Shown here in pieces: positions 21,915 to 32,800 of a stretch of 64,000 bases of DNA. Position 1 is the first letter of the stretch, and each line of letters starts with the position of its first letter. The notes under the pieces are model-generated. The model searched no databases. It was not told where the DNA came from and saw only the letters and a list, made by a program, of their open reading frames with translations. Location of the stretch: contig JAESIW010000203.1 of NCBI GenBank assembly GCA_016802295.1, positions 588,044 to 652,043 of the forward strand, given 5' to 3'. The position numbers and the translations under genes were made by a program. The DNA comes from Brachionus rotundiformis. Taxonomy: Eukaryota; Rotifera; Eurotatoria; Ploima; Brachionidae.

Positions 21915-22589
21915 TTAAGCATAAAACTCTTTGGTGGGACAATTTCTGTAATCGTAAGCGTTCAAAGGTTTCTTGGTCTCTTCCAATGCATAGCTTCCTT
22001 CATCTTTCTTTTTCATGCGGTATACAATAAACATGATTAGCAATATGGCGGTGAGTATGCCAATTATTGCTCCGCCGACTATTCCAGCCAAAATACCAGG
22101 CTTGATGATTATTTTCAAAAGTTTGGATCTTGAGGACTCGTAAGCTTGTGGCTTATATGGCTGTTCGACCTTTTCTTCTTTATCTGTAAAATCGAATGAA
22201 TTCAAGGGTGATTGGTTGTCGCCTTGGTAAAATTCTGAGTCAAAATCATCATCATAGTTATATTCATATGATTGTAAATAGGTGTCGTCCTTGTTCGGCT
22301 CCACTCGCTTATCAGAAATTAGATTATTTTTCACAACCTGATTGCCAAAGAGAGAATTGGACTGATAGACTTGGTTAGGCTGATTGAAGGCTTGGTTCGG
22401 CTGGTAGTCCTTGTACAGCAGATCATCATAGTAACCGTAATAGCCAGAAGACTCTTCGTCATGCCAACTCATATGATGGTCTTCGTCTTGAGCAATTGGT
22501 TGCTGGCCTGAGACATTTATGACCACCAATGCCAGCGTGATGAACCAGAATTGCGCGCTTCTGCGCGGATTTACTCCACCAATGCTCAT
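21915..22589 (-). CDS. SDC: Syndecan, transmembrane heparan-sulfate proteoglycan
   Basis: Single-exon gene for 224 residues. A signal peptide (FWFITLALVVINVSG) is followed by an acidic, Tyr/Asn/Gln-rich ectodomain with one good glycosaminoglycan site, DEESSG (S48-G49). The membrane helix (about 165-190) is rich in Gly with GxxxG spacing for dimerisation. The cytoplasmic tail has the C1 block RMKKKDEGSYAL, a variable region and the invariant C-terminal EFYA that binds PDZ proteins such as syntenin. Syndecans link matrix and growth factors to the cytoskeleton at the cell surface. Having one SG site and no intron is unusual for the family. The ATG at 22589 starts directly before the signal peptide region. 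Confidence 0.95.
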   Translation of the reverse strand: MSIGGVNPRRSAQFWFITLALVVINVSGQQPIAQDEDHHMSWHDEESSGYYGYYDDLLYKDYQPNQAFNQPNQVYQSNSLFGNQVVKNNLISDKRVEPNKDDTYLQSYEYNYDDDFDSEFYQGDNQSPLNSFDFTDKEEKVEQPYKPQAYESSRSKLLKIIIKPGILAGIVGGAIIGILTAILLIMFIVYRMKKKDEGSYALEETKKPLNAYDYRNCPTKEFYA

Positions 22590-25500
22590 TTGTTTCCAAG
22601 ATTAAGTTAAATTTAAAAAAAAAAAAGACAGACTAAAATTTTCTAAAATTTAATAAAAAATAATTAATTAATTAAAGATAAACCATTTTGGTTTCATGTA
22701 TATGCTTAATTTTAAAATTGTTGATCTAAATATAATTAAAATTTGCATATAAATTAGACATTATTATTATTAGTACTATTTGAAAAAAGTATTGTTATGC
22801 AATATGAAAAAATGATTATTTTTAATAGCAATAATTTCAATTCAAATATAACAAAAAAGCTCTATAGGAAAAAAATTGATATTATTCTTATGATAAAAAT
22901 AAGGACTGAGCTTATTTTTTCGACCTAGATCGATTCATATGCTTTTAATTAATCATAAAACGATTGATACAAAACAGCTTTTATGTTAAAAAAAAAACCA
23001 ACATAAGACAAAATAATATTTTTTTGTTAAATTGTTTATCTTTTGAAATAATTTATATAGTTAAAATGAAAATCTTTTTTGGACATTTTTAAAACCAATC
23101 CTTGTTTTGGCAAATTTTATTAAAATTTATTCCAAACAAACTTTTGAAAAAATTATGCTTAACAAAAATCTAAATTAAAATAATAAACATTTTGACATTA
23201 ACAGTAAATCCTGTCTAAAAATATTAAGTTTTATTTTATAAATTTTATTAACATTTTTATCATCTATTTACCAGCAGTGTCTCTGCTCTTACACAAATGT
23301 CAACTTGTAATGGAATTGCATTGTCGTGGCGGACAATCGAGAATATTTGAATTGTTAATTAACTAGCCAGTTTAATTATTTATTTTTTGTTGTAGACTGC
23401 TAATTGCTTGAGACAAATTGATTTTGTAAACCGCAAATGACTACACAACTCAACACAAAATAATAACACCCATTTTCAATTTAAATCCTAGCCAGATATG
23501 GAAAAATATCGATTTGTTAATTTTGGTTTATGCTAAAAAATACATGTGCATATAATTTTTAGTTTATTTTCAGTTTATTACTAGGCCATTAGAGATAAAT
23601 AACTTTTTTTTACCATTAGCATAAATAATATTATTTATATTAGCACTGACCTCTTTATATGACTTACAAATAAACATAATTTATTTAGAGATATCTTAAT
23701 TAGGGTCACGGACTTGGTCGAATACTTGAAAGGCCTGCTATAGATAAGCTTTTGTCAAAAAATGCTTAATTTAAAAAATAATTAAATATTCAACAGGATT
23801 TTAATTTTAATTTGATAAGAAATAAATTAAATATTTAAAATTTTTAGAACTAAAGTGACCGTGTCCGAATCTTTTTGATATCGACCATTTTTTTGTCCGA
23901 AATTTGAAATCTACCAAATTTTTAAAATGTATTTAAATTTTAAATAAAGTTATGTTAAAATTTCATATTAGTATAATCAAAATAGATAAATGAATACATT
24001 TAGTTTATTACAAAACTTATAGATTATTTGGTTTCGCTTTTTTTAGGAGGTTTTTAAACCTAGACACCTGCTTTATAATTAAATAAGACACAAGTATGCT
24101 ACTGTACTTGCGCCTACTCAATAAATAATCTTTCTTTTTTAAAAAAGATAACTCTGACATATAAAAAATACAATTCATTCACTTGTTTCCTTCAAATTAG
24201 ATATATATATTTTAAATCCGACATATCCTAAATGTTATTTTAATTCTCCAAAGATTAAAGTCTTAGGCAAATCCACTTGATTGTTTAAACAATGGTAGAT
24301 ATAATAAAGTAATATATAATAAAGATAGATTAAGAAATATTCGATTTTTAGATTAATTATAAAGTCGGCATAAAAATGACTAAAAAAAATCTGCTATTTA
24401 CTCAGTAAACATATTGTATTTTTAATTAGTTTAGTTGTTTCAATTTAAAGGTAAAAATGGTTCGATAAAAAAATATTTAAATCAGCTACCTTGGAATTTG
24501 GAATCGGCTACAATTGTGAGAACAAAATAAATATAGTTAACAATTATTTTTAAAAAAGTTATCTGATAATTTACAACTAGAAATGACAATATTAGTTAAA
24601 TAATTTATTTTAAAAAGTACTCAATATATATATAATCTAATAATAATATATTAAAAATAAAAACTTGTTTACATATTTTATGTCTCAATTGTGCTGTAAA
24701 TTTATTTTTATTAATATTATGCTTTGGGGAGCACATTTTTTGATCTTCAAATTTGCGCAATTCATGGTTGTTCTTTTACCAGCTTAGTCTCATCAGCCCT
24801 TAAATAACTTTCCAAGTCTATGACTGTCTTAATGAAATTTTTGGCTTAATTCAGATTGACTATTAAATAGATAAATAGAAATATTGTTATTTTTTAAAAT
24901 TTTTCTATTTTCAAATAAACTAAACAATAAGATAAGTATTTTATTGTTAGGTAGAAAAATCTCAAAATTGGATATAATTTAAATTTAATTTTAAAATTAT
25001 CCAGTTTTTTCTATTGAGCATAATTTATATAATTAATAAATATTAAATAAATATTTGATAAACAATTCGTATGGTTCGAAAAGAAAGGCATCATATGAGA
25101 GTTTCTGTCATCTAATATTTGTTAATATCAAGTGATGCTATACTAAAAGATTAAAATACTATTTTTGGTGGATGGTACACTTGATAAACTATTTCCAAAA
25201 CTTATCTTGAAAAATATTTTTCAACTTTGAATGATATACATTTTTAAAAATTTAGATCTACAATTCTAATTTTTATCTATTTAGTTTTTAAATACGTTCC
25301 CAATCCTTGATTTCTTAATTACTACTTTCCTGTTCCTTAGTTTGACTTGACGTAAAAATAAATAAATAAATTAATGTTTAAGTAAAAGCTTATATCATTT
25401 GATTTAAATATTATGTTACTAAAAGGTACGAAATATATCTTTAAGAAAAATTTAAAAGCCCTATTATCAAAAATTTTGTCTAATCCTTTTTCTTAATATT

Positions 25501-26126
25501 ACATGAGATATTTTCTAAGATAAAAAAGATTTATGTTTATTTATCTATTTAAACGCACACTTGAGAACAAATTTTTTGAAAAAGATTTTTTTATATTAAA
25601 AAAATTATGAATTATCATGCATTCAAAATAAATTATAATATACATGATCATTATTGCTCAATTTAAAGATCTAAATTTATTTAAATTCTTAGTGAAAACT
25701 TTTTTTACAATCATGCAATTTGGTTTCTATTGATGCCTAATTAGATAAATTATACTTAATCATTGATTGGAAAAAAATAGAGCTTTAATTTGCCAGAAAC
25801 AATACCGTTGTTTGAATATTTATTTTTAATTGAAATAAAACTTTAATATGAATTAGTTAATAATTTATTTATATCTTGATATTTTTCTCCAATTCTTAAT
25901 GTATAGTAACTCTATTATTTTACTTGTCTTCAATATTCCATAATCTTGCCAAGAGAACAAATGCCGCTAGTAATATTAAATTAAATGAAGTATATATATT
26001 TTTTATCTTAAGATGATAATCGTCCAAAAAATCGATTTAACAAGTAGTTGATCGATAAGTATTTTCATTAAATTCAAAACTGATTGAAAAGTTAAGTTAA
26101 ATATTTTATTTAATTGCCTATTAAAA
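22590..26126. other. 3.5-kb intergenic region
   Basis: Lies between divergent syndecan and pyrophosphatase genes, so both promoters should be here. Uniformly AT-rich; no exon, RNA gene or repeat was recognised. Confidence 0.5.
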
Positions 26127-27155
26127 ATGCTCAGAATTTTTTTTATCTATTTTAACTTGATTTTAATATTCACAATGCACCGGGCTATCATCGGAACTAT
26201 TAAAAAACACTCGACAAACTTGAATACTATAAAGAGCTTAATCAAAGCTAAATATTCATCCAATATATCTAGCCAATATGAGCCAATTTTCCATGGTACG
26301 GAGGATACAAAAAATTTTAGAATATACTATCAACATAACAATAAAATGATAAGTCCTTTCCATGATATACCTCTCTATGGTGACAAAAATGAAGAAATTT
26401 TTAACATGGTGGTAGAAATACCACGCCACAGTCACGCCAAAATGGAAATAAATAAAAAAGAACTTTTAAATCCCATTAGTCAAGATATAAAAAAAGACAA
26501 ATTAAGATATATAAACAACATTTATCCTTATTATGGCTACATATGGAATTATGGAGCCTTTCCACAAACCTATGATGACCCTGAACACATTGATGAAACA
26601 ACTGGATGCATTGGAGATAATGACCCATTGGATGTGATCGAACTTGGAACCGCGAAACAGAATAGAGGTGCTGTGATACAGGTTAAGGTTTTGGGAGCCT
26701 TGGGACTTATAGACGAGGGAGAAGCAGACTGGAAAGTCTTGACCATCGATATTAAAGATGATCTAGCTTCAGAGTTAAATGATATTGAAGATGTTCAATC
26801 AAAGCTGCCCGGCCTTCTTGAAGCTACGAGAGATTGGTTTAAGCATTACAAAATTCCTACTGGAAAGCCAGCAAATAATTTTGCTTTGGATGGAAAGTTT
26901 TTTAACCGCGACTTTTCTCTCAAAGTAATCGAAAAGTCTTTCAAAGCTTGGTCCAATTTGGTCCAGCAAAAAGAAAATAAAAAAGCCATATCGTTAGTGA
27001 ACACCAGTTTGGATAATTTGAACAGTGTTAGTGATAAGACTGCTCGCCAGAAATTGGAAAACAAACTTGAGAATTTGAAAAATGATTTGACCAAAAGTGA
27101 AAAAAATCTAGCAGAATTGGAAAAAATTTATTATATTGATAGATCAAAGTACTAA
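26127..27155 (+). CDS. PPA: Family I inorganic pyrophosphatase
   Basis: Hydrolyses pyrophosphate to two phosphates, pulling biosynthetic reactions forward, with Mg2+. The full 342-residue reading is longer than cytosolic PPA1 (about 289) because of an N-terminal extension and a C-terminal helical part. The active-site set is complete: E97, K105 and E107 (VEIPRHSHAKME), R127, the WNYGAFPQT block, the signature GDNDPLDV with D164, D166 and D169, then D196, D201 and K203 in DEGEADWK, and Y241-K242. The second Met (M17, codon at 26175) begins a basic amphipathic stretch (MHRAIIGTIKKHSTNLN) that looks like a mitochondrial presequence, so the enzyme may be mitochondrial and M17 the true start; the first 16 residues are very hydrophobic and less convincing. 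The C-terminus from about 300 is predicted coiled coil. Confidence 0.95.
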   Translation: MLRIFFIYFNLILIFTMHRAIIGTIKKHSTNLNTIKSLIKAKYSSNISSQYEPIFHGTEDTKNFRIYYQHNNKMISPFHDIPLYGDKNEEIFNMVVEIPRHSHAKMEINKKELLNPISQDIKKDKLRYINNIYPYYGYIWNYGAFPQTYDDPEHIDETTGCIGDNDPLDVIELGTAKQNRGAVIQVKVLGALGLIDEGEADWKVLTIDIKDDLASELNDIEDVQSKLPGLLEATRDWFKHYKIPTGKPANNFALDGKFFNRDFSLKVIEKSFKAWSNLVQQKENKKAISLVNTSLDNLNSVSDKTARQKLENKLENLKNDLTKSEKNLAELEKIYYIDRSKY

Positions 27156-28522
27156 ATTTGTTTAAATTAAAATTATTTTGCGGAAATAAATATTAAATAC
27201 AAAAAGTAAAGAATTGTTCGAAAACAAATTAGACTGAATTGCAGATAATTATTAGAAATGAGCTTGATTTGATTTGTTTTTGTAATTAGATTTATTTGGC
27301 TGATTAGATAAAAACTATTTAACTAAACATATGGTTGGTTTTATTTCCCAAAACTCTGAACCTATATTTGCTTCATTCTAGTCAAAATTAGAATCAAAAT
27401 CTTTCTCATCCCTAAGATTAATTGTCTTAATTGGAGAAAAGAAAGCTTAATTAAACTAAAATTAGTCAATTCATTCAGAAAAATACTATTTTTCTTTTTT
27501 TAATTTAAAAAATTGATTATTCAAAAATTAGATTTTTTTTCTCTCATTTCGGCTAAATAAGATCGGTTTTTTATAAAGATCTTAGAGATATGTTAAAAAT
27601 ACAATGGTCAAAATAAAACTTCTAAACAAAAGCTGGTTATTTATCGACTTCTATAACGATAAACAACCATTGTATGGTAATTAAACTATGATATATATAT
27701 TTATAGATATACAATTTTATGTGTTTGGTTTAGAAAGATCCTCTATTTTTATACTTCTTTTTCGGCCTAATTTTTTTAATTATAAATAAATTTCAATAGA
27801 GTAGAAAAATTAAGTTGAACTTTTATAATTCTAAGATAAAATAAATAATATAATTTTTAACTTAAAAATAAATTTTATTTTTTGTGAAAAAAACAAAACA
27901 TTATCAAAACAAAATATTCTTAAAAAAAATATTCATAAATAAGAGGGAAAATAGTTTAAATATATATCGATTTTTCTATAAATATGATTTAAGTCATAAA
28001 TTTCACGTCAAACTTAATTAAAATATACTTTTACAATAACAACAATTTTTATTTTAAGTAATTTCTTTGACAAATTTTAAATAAATGAACAATAATTTAA
28101 GAATTGTGATAAAAATTTATTATCAATTTCTAATTAATAAAAATAGTAAATCTTTTTTTAATAAAAAAATAAAAAATTCTTGAATTAATATTTAAATTAT
28201 CAGTTCAATTTACTCTAAATTAAAATTGATTATTAAATTAGCATGACATTTTTATCCATACTTTTTATGTTATTTATTTGATTCTTGTAAAAAAATTAAA
28301 AACATTCAAGCCAATTTTAGAATAATTAAATATCTTTTTTTCTATTAATAAACAAAATAAGAGAATATCCTAATCTATTTTAAGACAAATATTTTATTTG
28401 AAAATAAACCAAGAGAATACAATTTTTTGCCTCAGGCCTATCCATTAAGCTTTTAATTTTCCTCATATAAAAAAACTAATAATCAAATTAAATCAAATCA
28501 TCTAGGCTCGGATCAAGCTAAA
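27156..28522. other. Intergenic DNA
   Basis: AT-rich spacer between pyrophosphatase and the H2A-like gene. No gene seen. Confidence 0.5.
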
Positions 28523-29899
28523 ATGGAGAAAGAATCAGAGGCTATCTATACTGAAGACAATGATCGAAACTTGGTCATAGATGATGATAATGCAGATAAA
28601 GATACAGAAACATATTCTTATGACGAAACCTATGACCCGAATTATGTACCTGAAGAAGATGAACAAGTGGATGTAGCACCTGAGAAACAAATTGAAGAAA
28701 TTAAGGCATCACTTGGACAAAAAAGCCTTTCTCCATCTGACCGTGGCAAAAAATTAGCTCAATTGAACAAAATTCGCCGAGAGCATGGTATTGGCAAAAA
28801 AAAACCCATGAGCATGTCCAAAAAATCAGGGGTCATTTTTCCTGTTAAAAGAGTTCTTGAAAATTTCAAAAAAATGCTTCCTGAAAAAATAATAAGCCAG
28901 CAAGCCGGTGTCTATTTGGCAAGTGTTTTGGAATACATGTGTTCAGAGGTTTTGGACTTGTCTGGTCAAATTGCACTAGATGTTAAAAAAAAACGAATAA
29001 CACCTCATTTTATTCAGCTTTCAATTAATGACGATGAAGAATTACATAAATTGTTAAAAAATACAATCATAGCCCAAGGTGGAGTAACTCCTTATGTCCA
29101 TCCTGAACTGTTGGTCACACGATCTCGTTACCAAAAAAGACCACAAACTGAAATCCAGACCGAAAAAGAACAAATTAGTCAAGAGTATAAGAAAATGAAA
29201 ATGACTGAAAATGCTTGCCAGACTGAACCTTTGGAAACCATTTCCCAGCAAGTCGATGATGCCTCACAAACAGACATAACTCAATCTAGTGAAGTTTTTA
29301 CACCTGATGAGAAAATTTCAAAACAGATAACACCCGAACAAGCAAAAAATTTGAATATTTCTCAAAAAATTAGTTCACTTCCAACACGGTCCATAGAACA
29401 GCCTGATATAACATCTGCTCAAGTGGCTCCAATTCAAGTAGACACAGAACTTGAGCTGAATGAAATTAATAGCCAAATTGAGAACATCACTGGCATTAAT
29501 TTGGAACATGCAAGCACGCCTATGCCTAGTGAAGAACTTAGCCAAATAGATGAAAGCCAATCGGTCGAAGAACAGCCTAGCAATAAAGATGGCAATATTG
29601 AACTACCAGTGTTTAGGGAGACCATTCTGGAAACTGAGACACGCGGTAATAATTCGGATAAAAATGCCTATATAAATATTGAAAGTTATTTAAATGTACA
29701 GACAAGTTCAGAAAAATTTATAGATCAAGTGTTGAGCAGTAAGGCCGGCTTATTGTCACCTGTATCTGATGTTACATTGCAAAAAATTCTAAGACCATTG
29801 GAAAATCAAATTTTAGTTACAGATCGAAAAATTGTACCGAATGTTTCATTCGATAGATCGATTAATTCAAGAAAAAGATCTCGAAATTCGGAAAATTAA
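28523..29899 (+). CDS. Giant histone H2A variant with long N- and C-terminal tails
   Basis: A 458-residue single-exon protein. Residues about 101-195 are a full H2A fold: GVIFPVKRVLENF, AGVYLASVLEYMCSEVLDL, KKRITPHFIQLSI, NDDEELHKLL and TIIAQGGVTPYVHPELL align with canonical H2A block by block. The acidic patch is kept (E in VLE, E in SE, D for E in LD, then DEE), so it could dock in a nucleosome with H2B. The loop-1 region (KKMLPEKIISQQ) differs from canonical GNYAERVGAG. The first 60 residues are very acidic, then basic (IRREHGIGKKKP). The 260-residue C-tail has four QT[ED] motifs and ends with a basic NSRKRSRN. Rotifers are known for odd H2A variants with long tails, but this is much longer than canonical H2A (about 130). 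No macro domain is present. Function beyond chromatin is unknown. Confidence 0.88.
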   Translation: MEKESEAIYTEDNDRNLVIDDDNADKDTETYSYDETYDPNYVPEEDEQVDVAPEKQIEEIKASLGQKSLSPSDRGKKLAQLNKIRREHGIGKKKPMSMSKKSGVIFPVKRVLENFKKMLPEKIISQQAGVYLASVLEYMCSEVLDLSGQIALDVKKKRITPHFIQLSINDDEELHKLLKNTIIAQGGVTPYVHPELLVTRSRYQKRPQTEIQTEKEQISQEYKKMKMTENACQTEPLETISQQVDDASQTDITQSSEVFTPDEKISKQITPEQAKNLNISQKISSLPTRSIEQPDITSAQVAPIQVDTELELNEINSQIENITGINLEHASTPMPSEELSQIDESQSVEEQPSNKDGNIELPVFRETILETETRGNNSDKNAYINIESYLNVQTSSEKFIDQVLSSKAGLLSPVSDVTLQKILRPLENQILVTDRKIVPNVSFDRSINSRKRSRNSEN

Positions 29900-32800
29900 T
29901 TTAATTAAATTTGTTAATGTTAAAACAAAAATATTATTTTTAAATTTATTAATTTTAATAATGTGTTGGGTTTTTTCTTTCGACAGTATTTATAAATTTT
30001 GATCTCATATTCACTATTAAATTAGATACAAAATTTTCAAGCTCAAGACCAATTTAAATTTGTTTAAAAAATAAAAGATCATTTAAAATATTGTTTTATT
30101 TTTTATTAATGAGAGGTATATAATCATCTCGCACTATTCAAAACTAGATGTGGTAACAATTGCCTAAGGTAAATCTATATGAATAATATCTAATAAAAAA
30201 GTTAGAAATAAGCGTTGTTTGTAATTTAAAAAATGTAAAATTTGCCATTTAAAGAGATAATTTTTAAAAATCTAAGCAAAAAAAACAACTTTTTGATCAA
30301 CTAAAGGGTTTAGATTAATTTAAGCTTAGCTAAAAAGAGAATTTAGGTTGTCTATAGATTCAGATAGATCGGATAAGATAGATTATTGATAAAATAATAT
30401 ATCATGCGTTCATGATCGACAATGTCTTGGAATAAGTCGCTGGATCACTGATGCTTATTAAATTTGTTTATATTATTTTCGGTATAAATATGACTAAATA
30501 GCTTAAAAATTATAAAATAAAGATGTTGAATTTTTTTGCCACAATACTACAAGTGTAGTACTAATTAGTTAATATTAATGTGCACTTAAGAAAATGAGTA
30601 GTAAATTAACAAGTTCGATTAATTGAACAAATATTAATCTTGAATTATTGAATTTTTTTAAAGTCAATTGAATATTGAAAACATTTATCTATTAAATTAC
30701 GGATACAATTGATTCAATTGAGATTTTATATTTTAACGAAATATGTATATAGATAATTTATATGTATTTATTTTAGTTCTTTAATAGAATGAGATCAAAA
30801 AAATGGAATTCTAAATTCAGGATATGCATCAGCAGAGACACAAAAAATTGATTCATCATGCGTATTAATGAAGTGGTATAAAATCAAAGAATATTGATTT
30901 TTTAAGTAAATAAATTTAAATTTTTAGTACTTGAAAAATATTTATTTTTTAAAACTAAATGTAAATAAATCTTATAAGTGAATTTCAAATTTCAATTAAA
31001 AATCACTATACCTTGTGTTGGTAATTAAATTTGGATTTTTTTCTTAGTTTATTAGGTTGTAAATTGGTTAAAATTAAAGTGTCCTTGGATAATTTTTTTT
31101 ATGTTATGGGCTAAGGTTCATGATGAAAAAATTCGTAATAACTATCATTTAATAATTTTCAAATTCATTAGAATTACAAATTTTTTCCATTATTTTATTC
31201 TCTGACGTAATATACTGAATTTAAATTAATGATTTAGACAAATGTGATTCAAATAAGAATAAAAAGACTTATTAATTGAAATAAAAATAAACATAGTCGA
31301 CTATTGAGAATATATTAATTTATAAATTGAATATTATAAATTAAAAACAAACTACTATAAGCATATGAGATAAGTCAAATAGGGAAAAGGAAAAACAATG
31401 CATATCAAATAATTTAATTAGAAACAATAATTTTAAAATGCTTTATTGCTGTTTAATTATTAAACTTTATTAATATAGATTAAATTTGAAAAAATTATTT
31501 TCTTTTAACTTTTTTTTTCGAGGCTGGATCGATAGAAAAGAATGATAAACTATCAAAATTATTCCCGTTCAGTCATAATTATATCATTGTTTAATTATAC
31601 TTTTTTTAAAATTAATTTCAAACCATTTTTATTTTCCTTTAAAATGACAAAAAATTTAATTAAGCACAAAAAATATGCTGTGCTAAAGTTTTATTAATAT
31701 TTTGTTTCGAGGGAGGAAAATTGATGAGATCTTTTTGGAAAAAAACTTGTTGCATGATAAATACTTATATGATTAAAATAAAAATAAAAATCTAGTTAAT
31801 ATTTTATCTCATTTTTCGTGTATCTTGTGTTCTTTTTCTTTTAAATTAATCTATCAGATTATTTAACGAAAAAAATGAAATTATTATTATTTATTTATAA
31901 AGCAAACTAATAAACCAATATTTGGACAATCAAAACTCAAATGATCAGCATATAAGCTTTTCAATGGCACTATTTGTGTCAACCATTTTCGATATTTAAT
32001 GTAATCTTACGGAAATAAAAAAATTGCAAATCAACTAATATTTAGACAGTTTAATTTATAAAAATCAATCAATTTATATTCATATAGGAATATAGTTTGT
32101 GGATCACACGGAAGTTAATTAGAGTAAAGAGTGAAATTTTGATTTTTTTTAAATTAATCGACAAACTTGACAGCTTAATTTAGACTCGATGTTTCAAAAA
32201 AACATTATTTTTTTTAATGTAATTTTTAGCAAAAATAATCTTTTTATTTTTAAGTTTAGGTCTAAATTAGAATAAATCATTTAAGATTGTATGAGAAAAT
32301 CAATACAAGCAAATTGTTTTTCTGAGTTCATCTTTGGTAACTAGATATTTTTTTTAAATCTTCCAATTCCATTTAAGGTTTTTAAAATCTTGTAATAAAC
32401 TTACAAAACATGATTTTTATTAATTAGTAGAGAATCATATAAAAAGTTGGTTACATGTTAGAATCTCAACAAATTTGATTTTAATCTTGGTATTTTTAAA
32501 AATTTGTTTGCATAATTCCAAACCAGAATCAGTTGGCCAAATAAGAAATTTAAAAAAATATTTTATTTTTTAAAGTTATTTAGTTCAAAATTAAAAAAAA
32601 AACTAAAGATTATCAATTATATTTAATTTTTTTTGAGTATTCACCTTTTTACGTAAATAGAAGCCATTTTTCACAAATTATAATAAGCTGTTTTTTTTTA
32701 AATTAAAAAACTGTCAGCTTAATCAAAAAAAAAAACTTAGGAAAACAATTTTAAGTATAAAGTATAAGAAAAAAATAAAACTTAATTAGATTCTATCTTT

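Noticed and set aside
30545..30560. Near-palindrome TACTACA-AG-TGTAGTA
   Set aside because: Short, isolated and with no neighbouring gene or repeat; could be chance.
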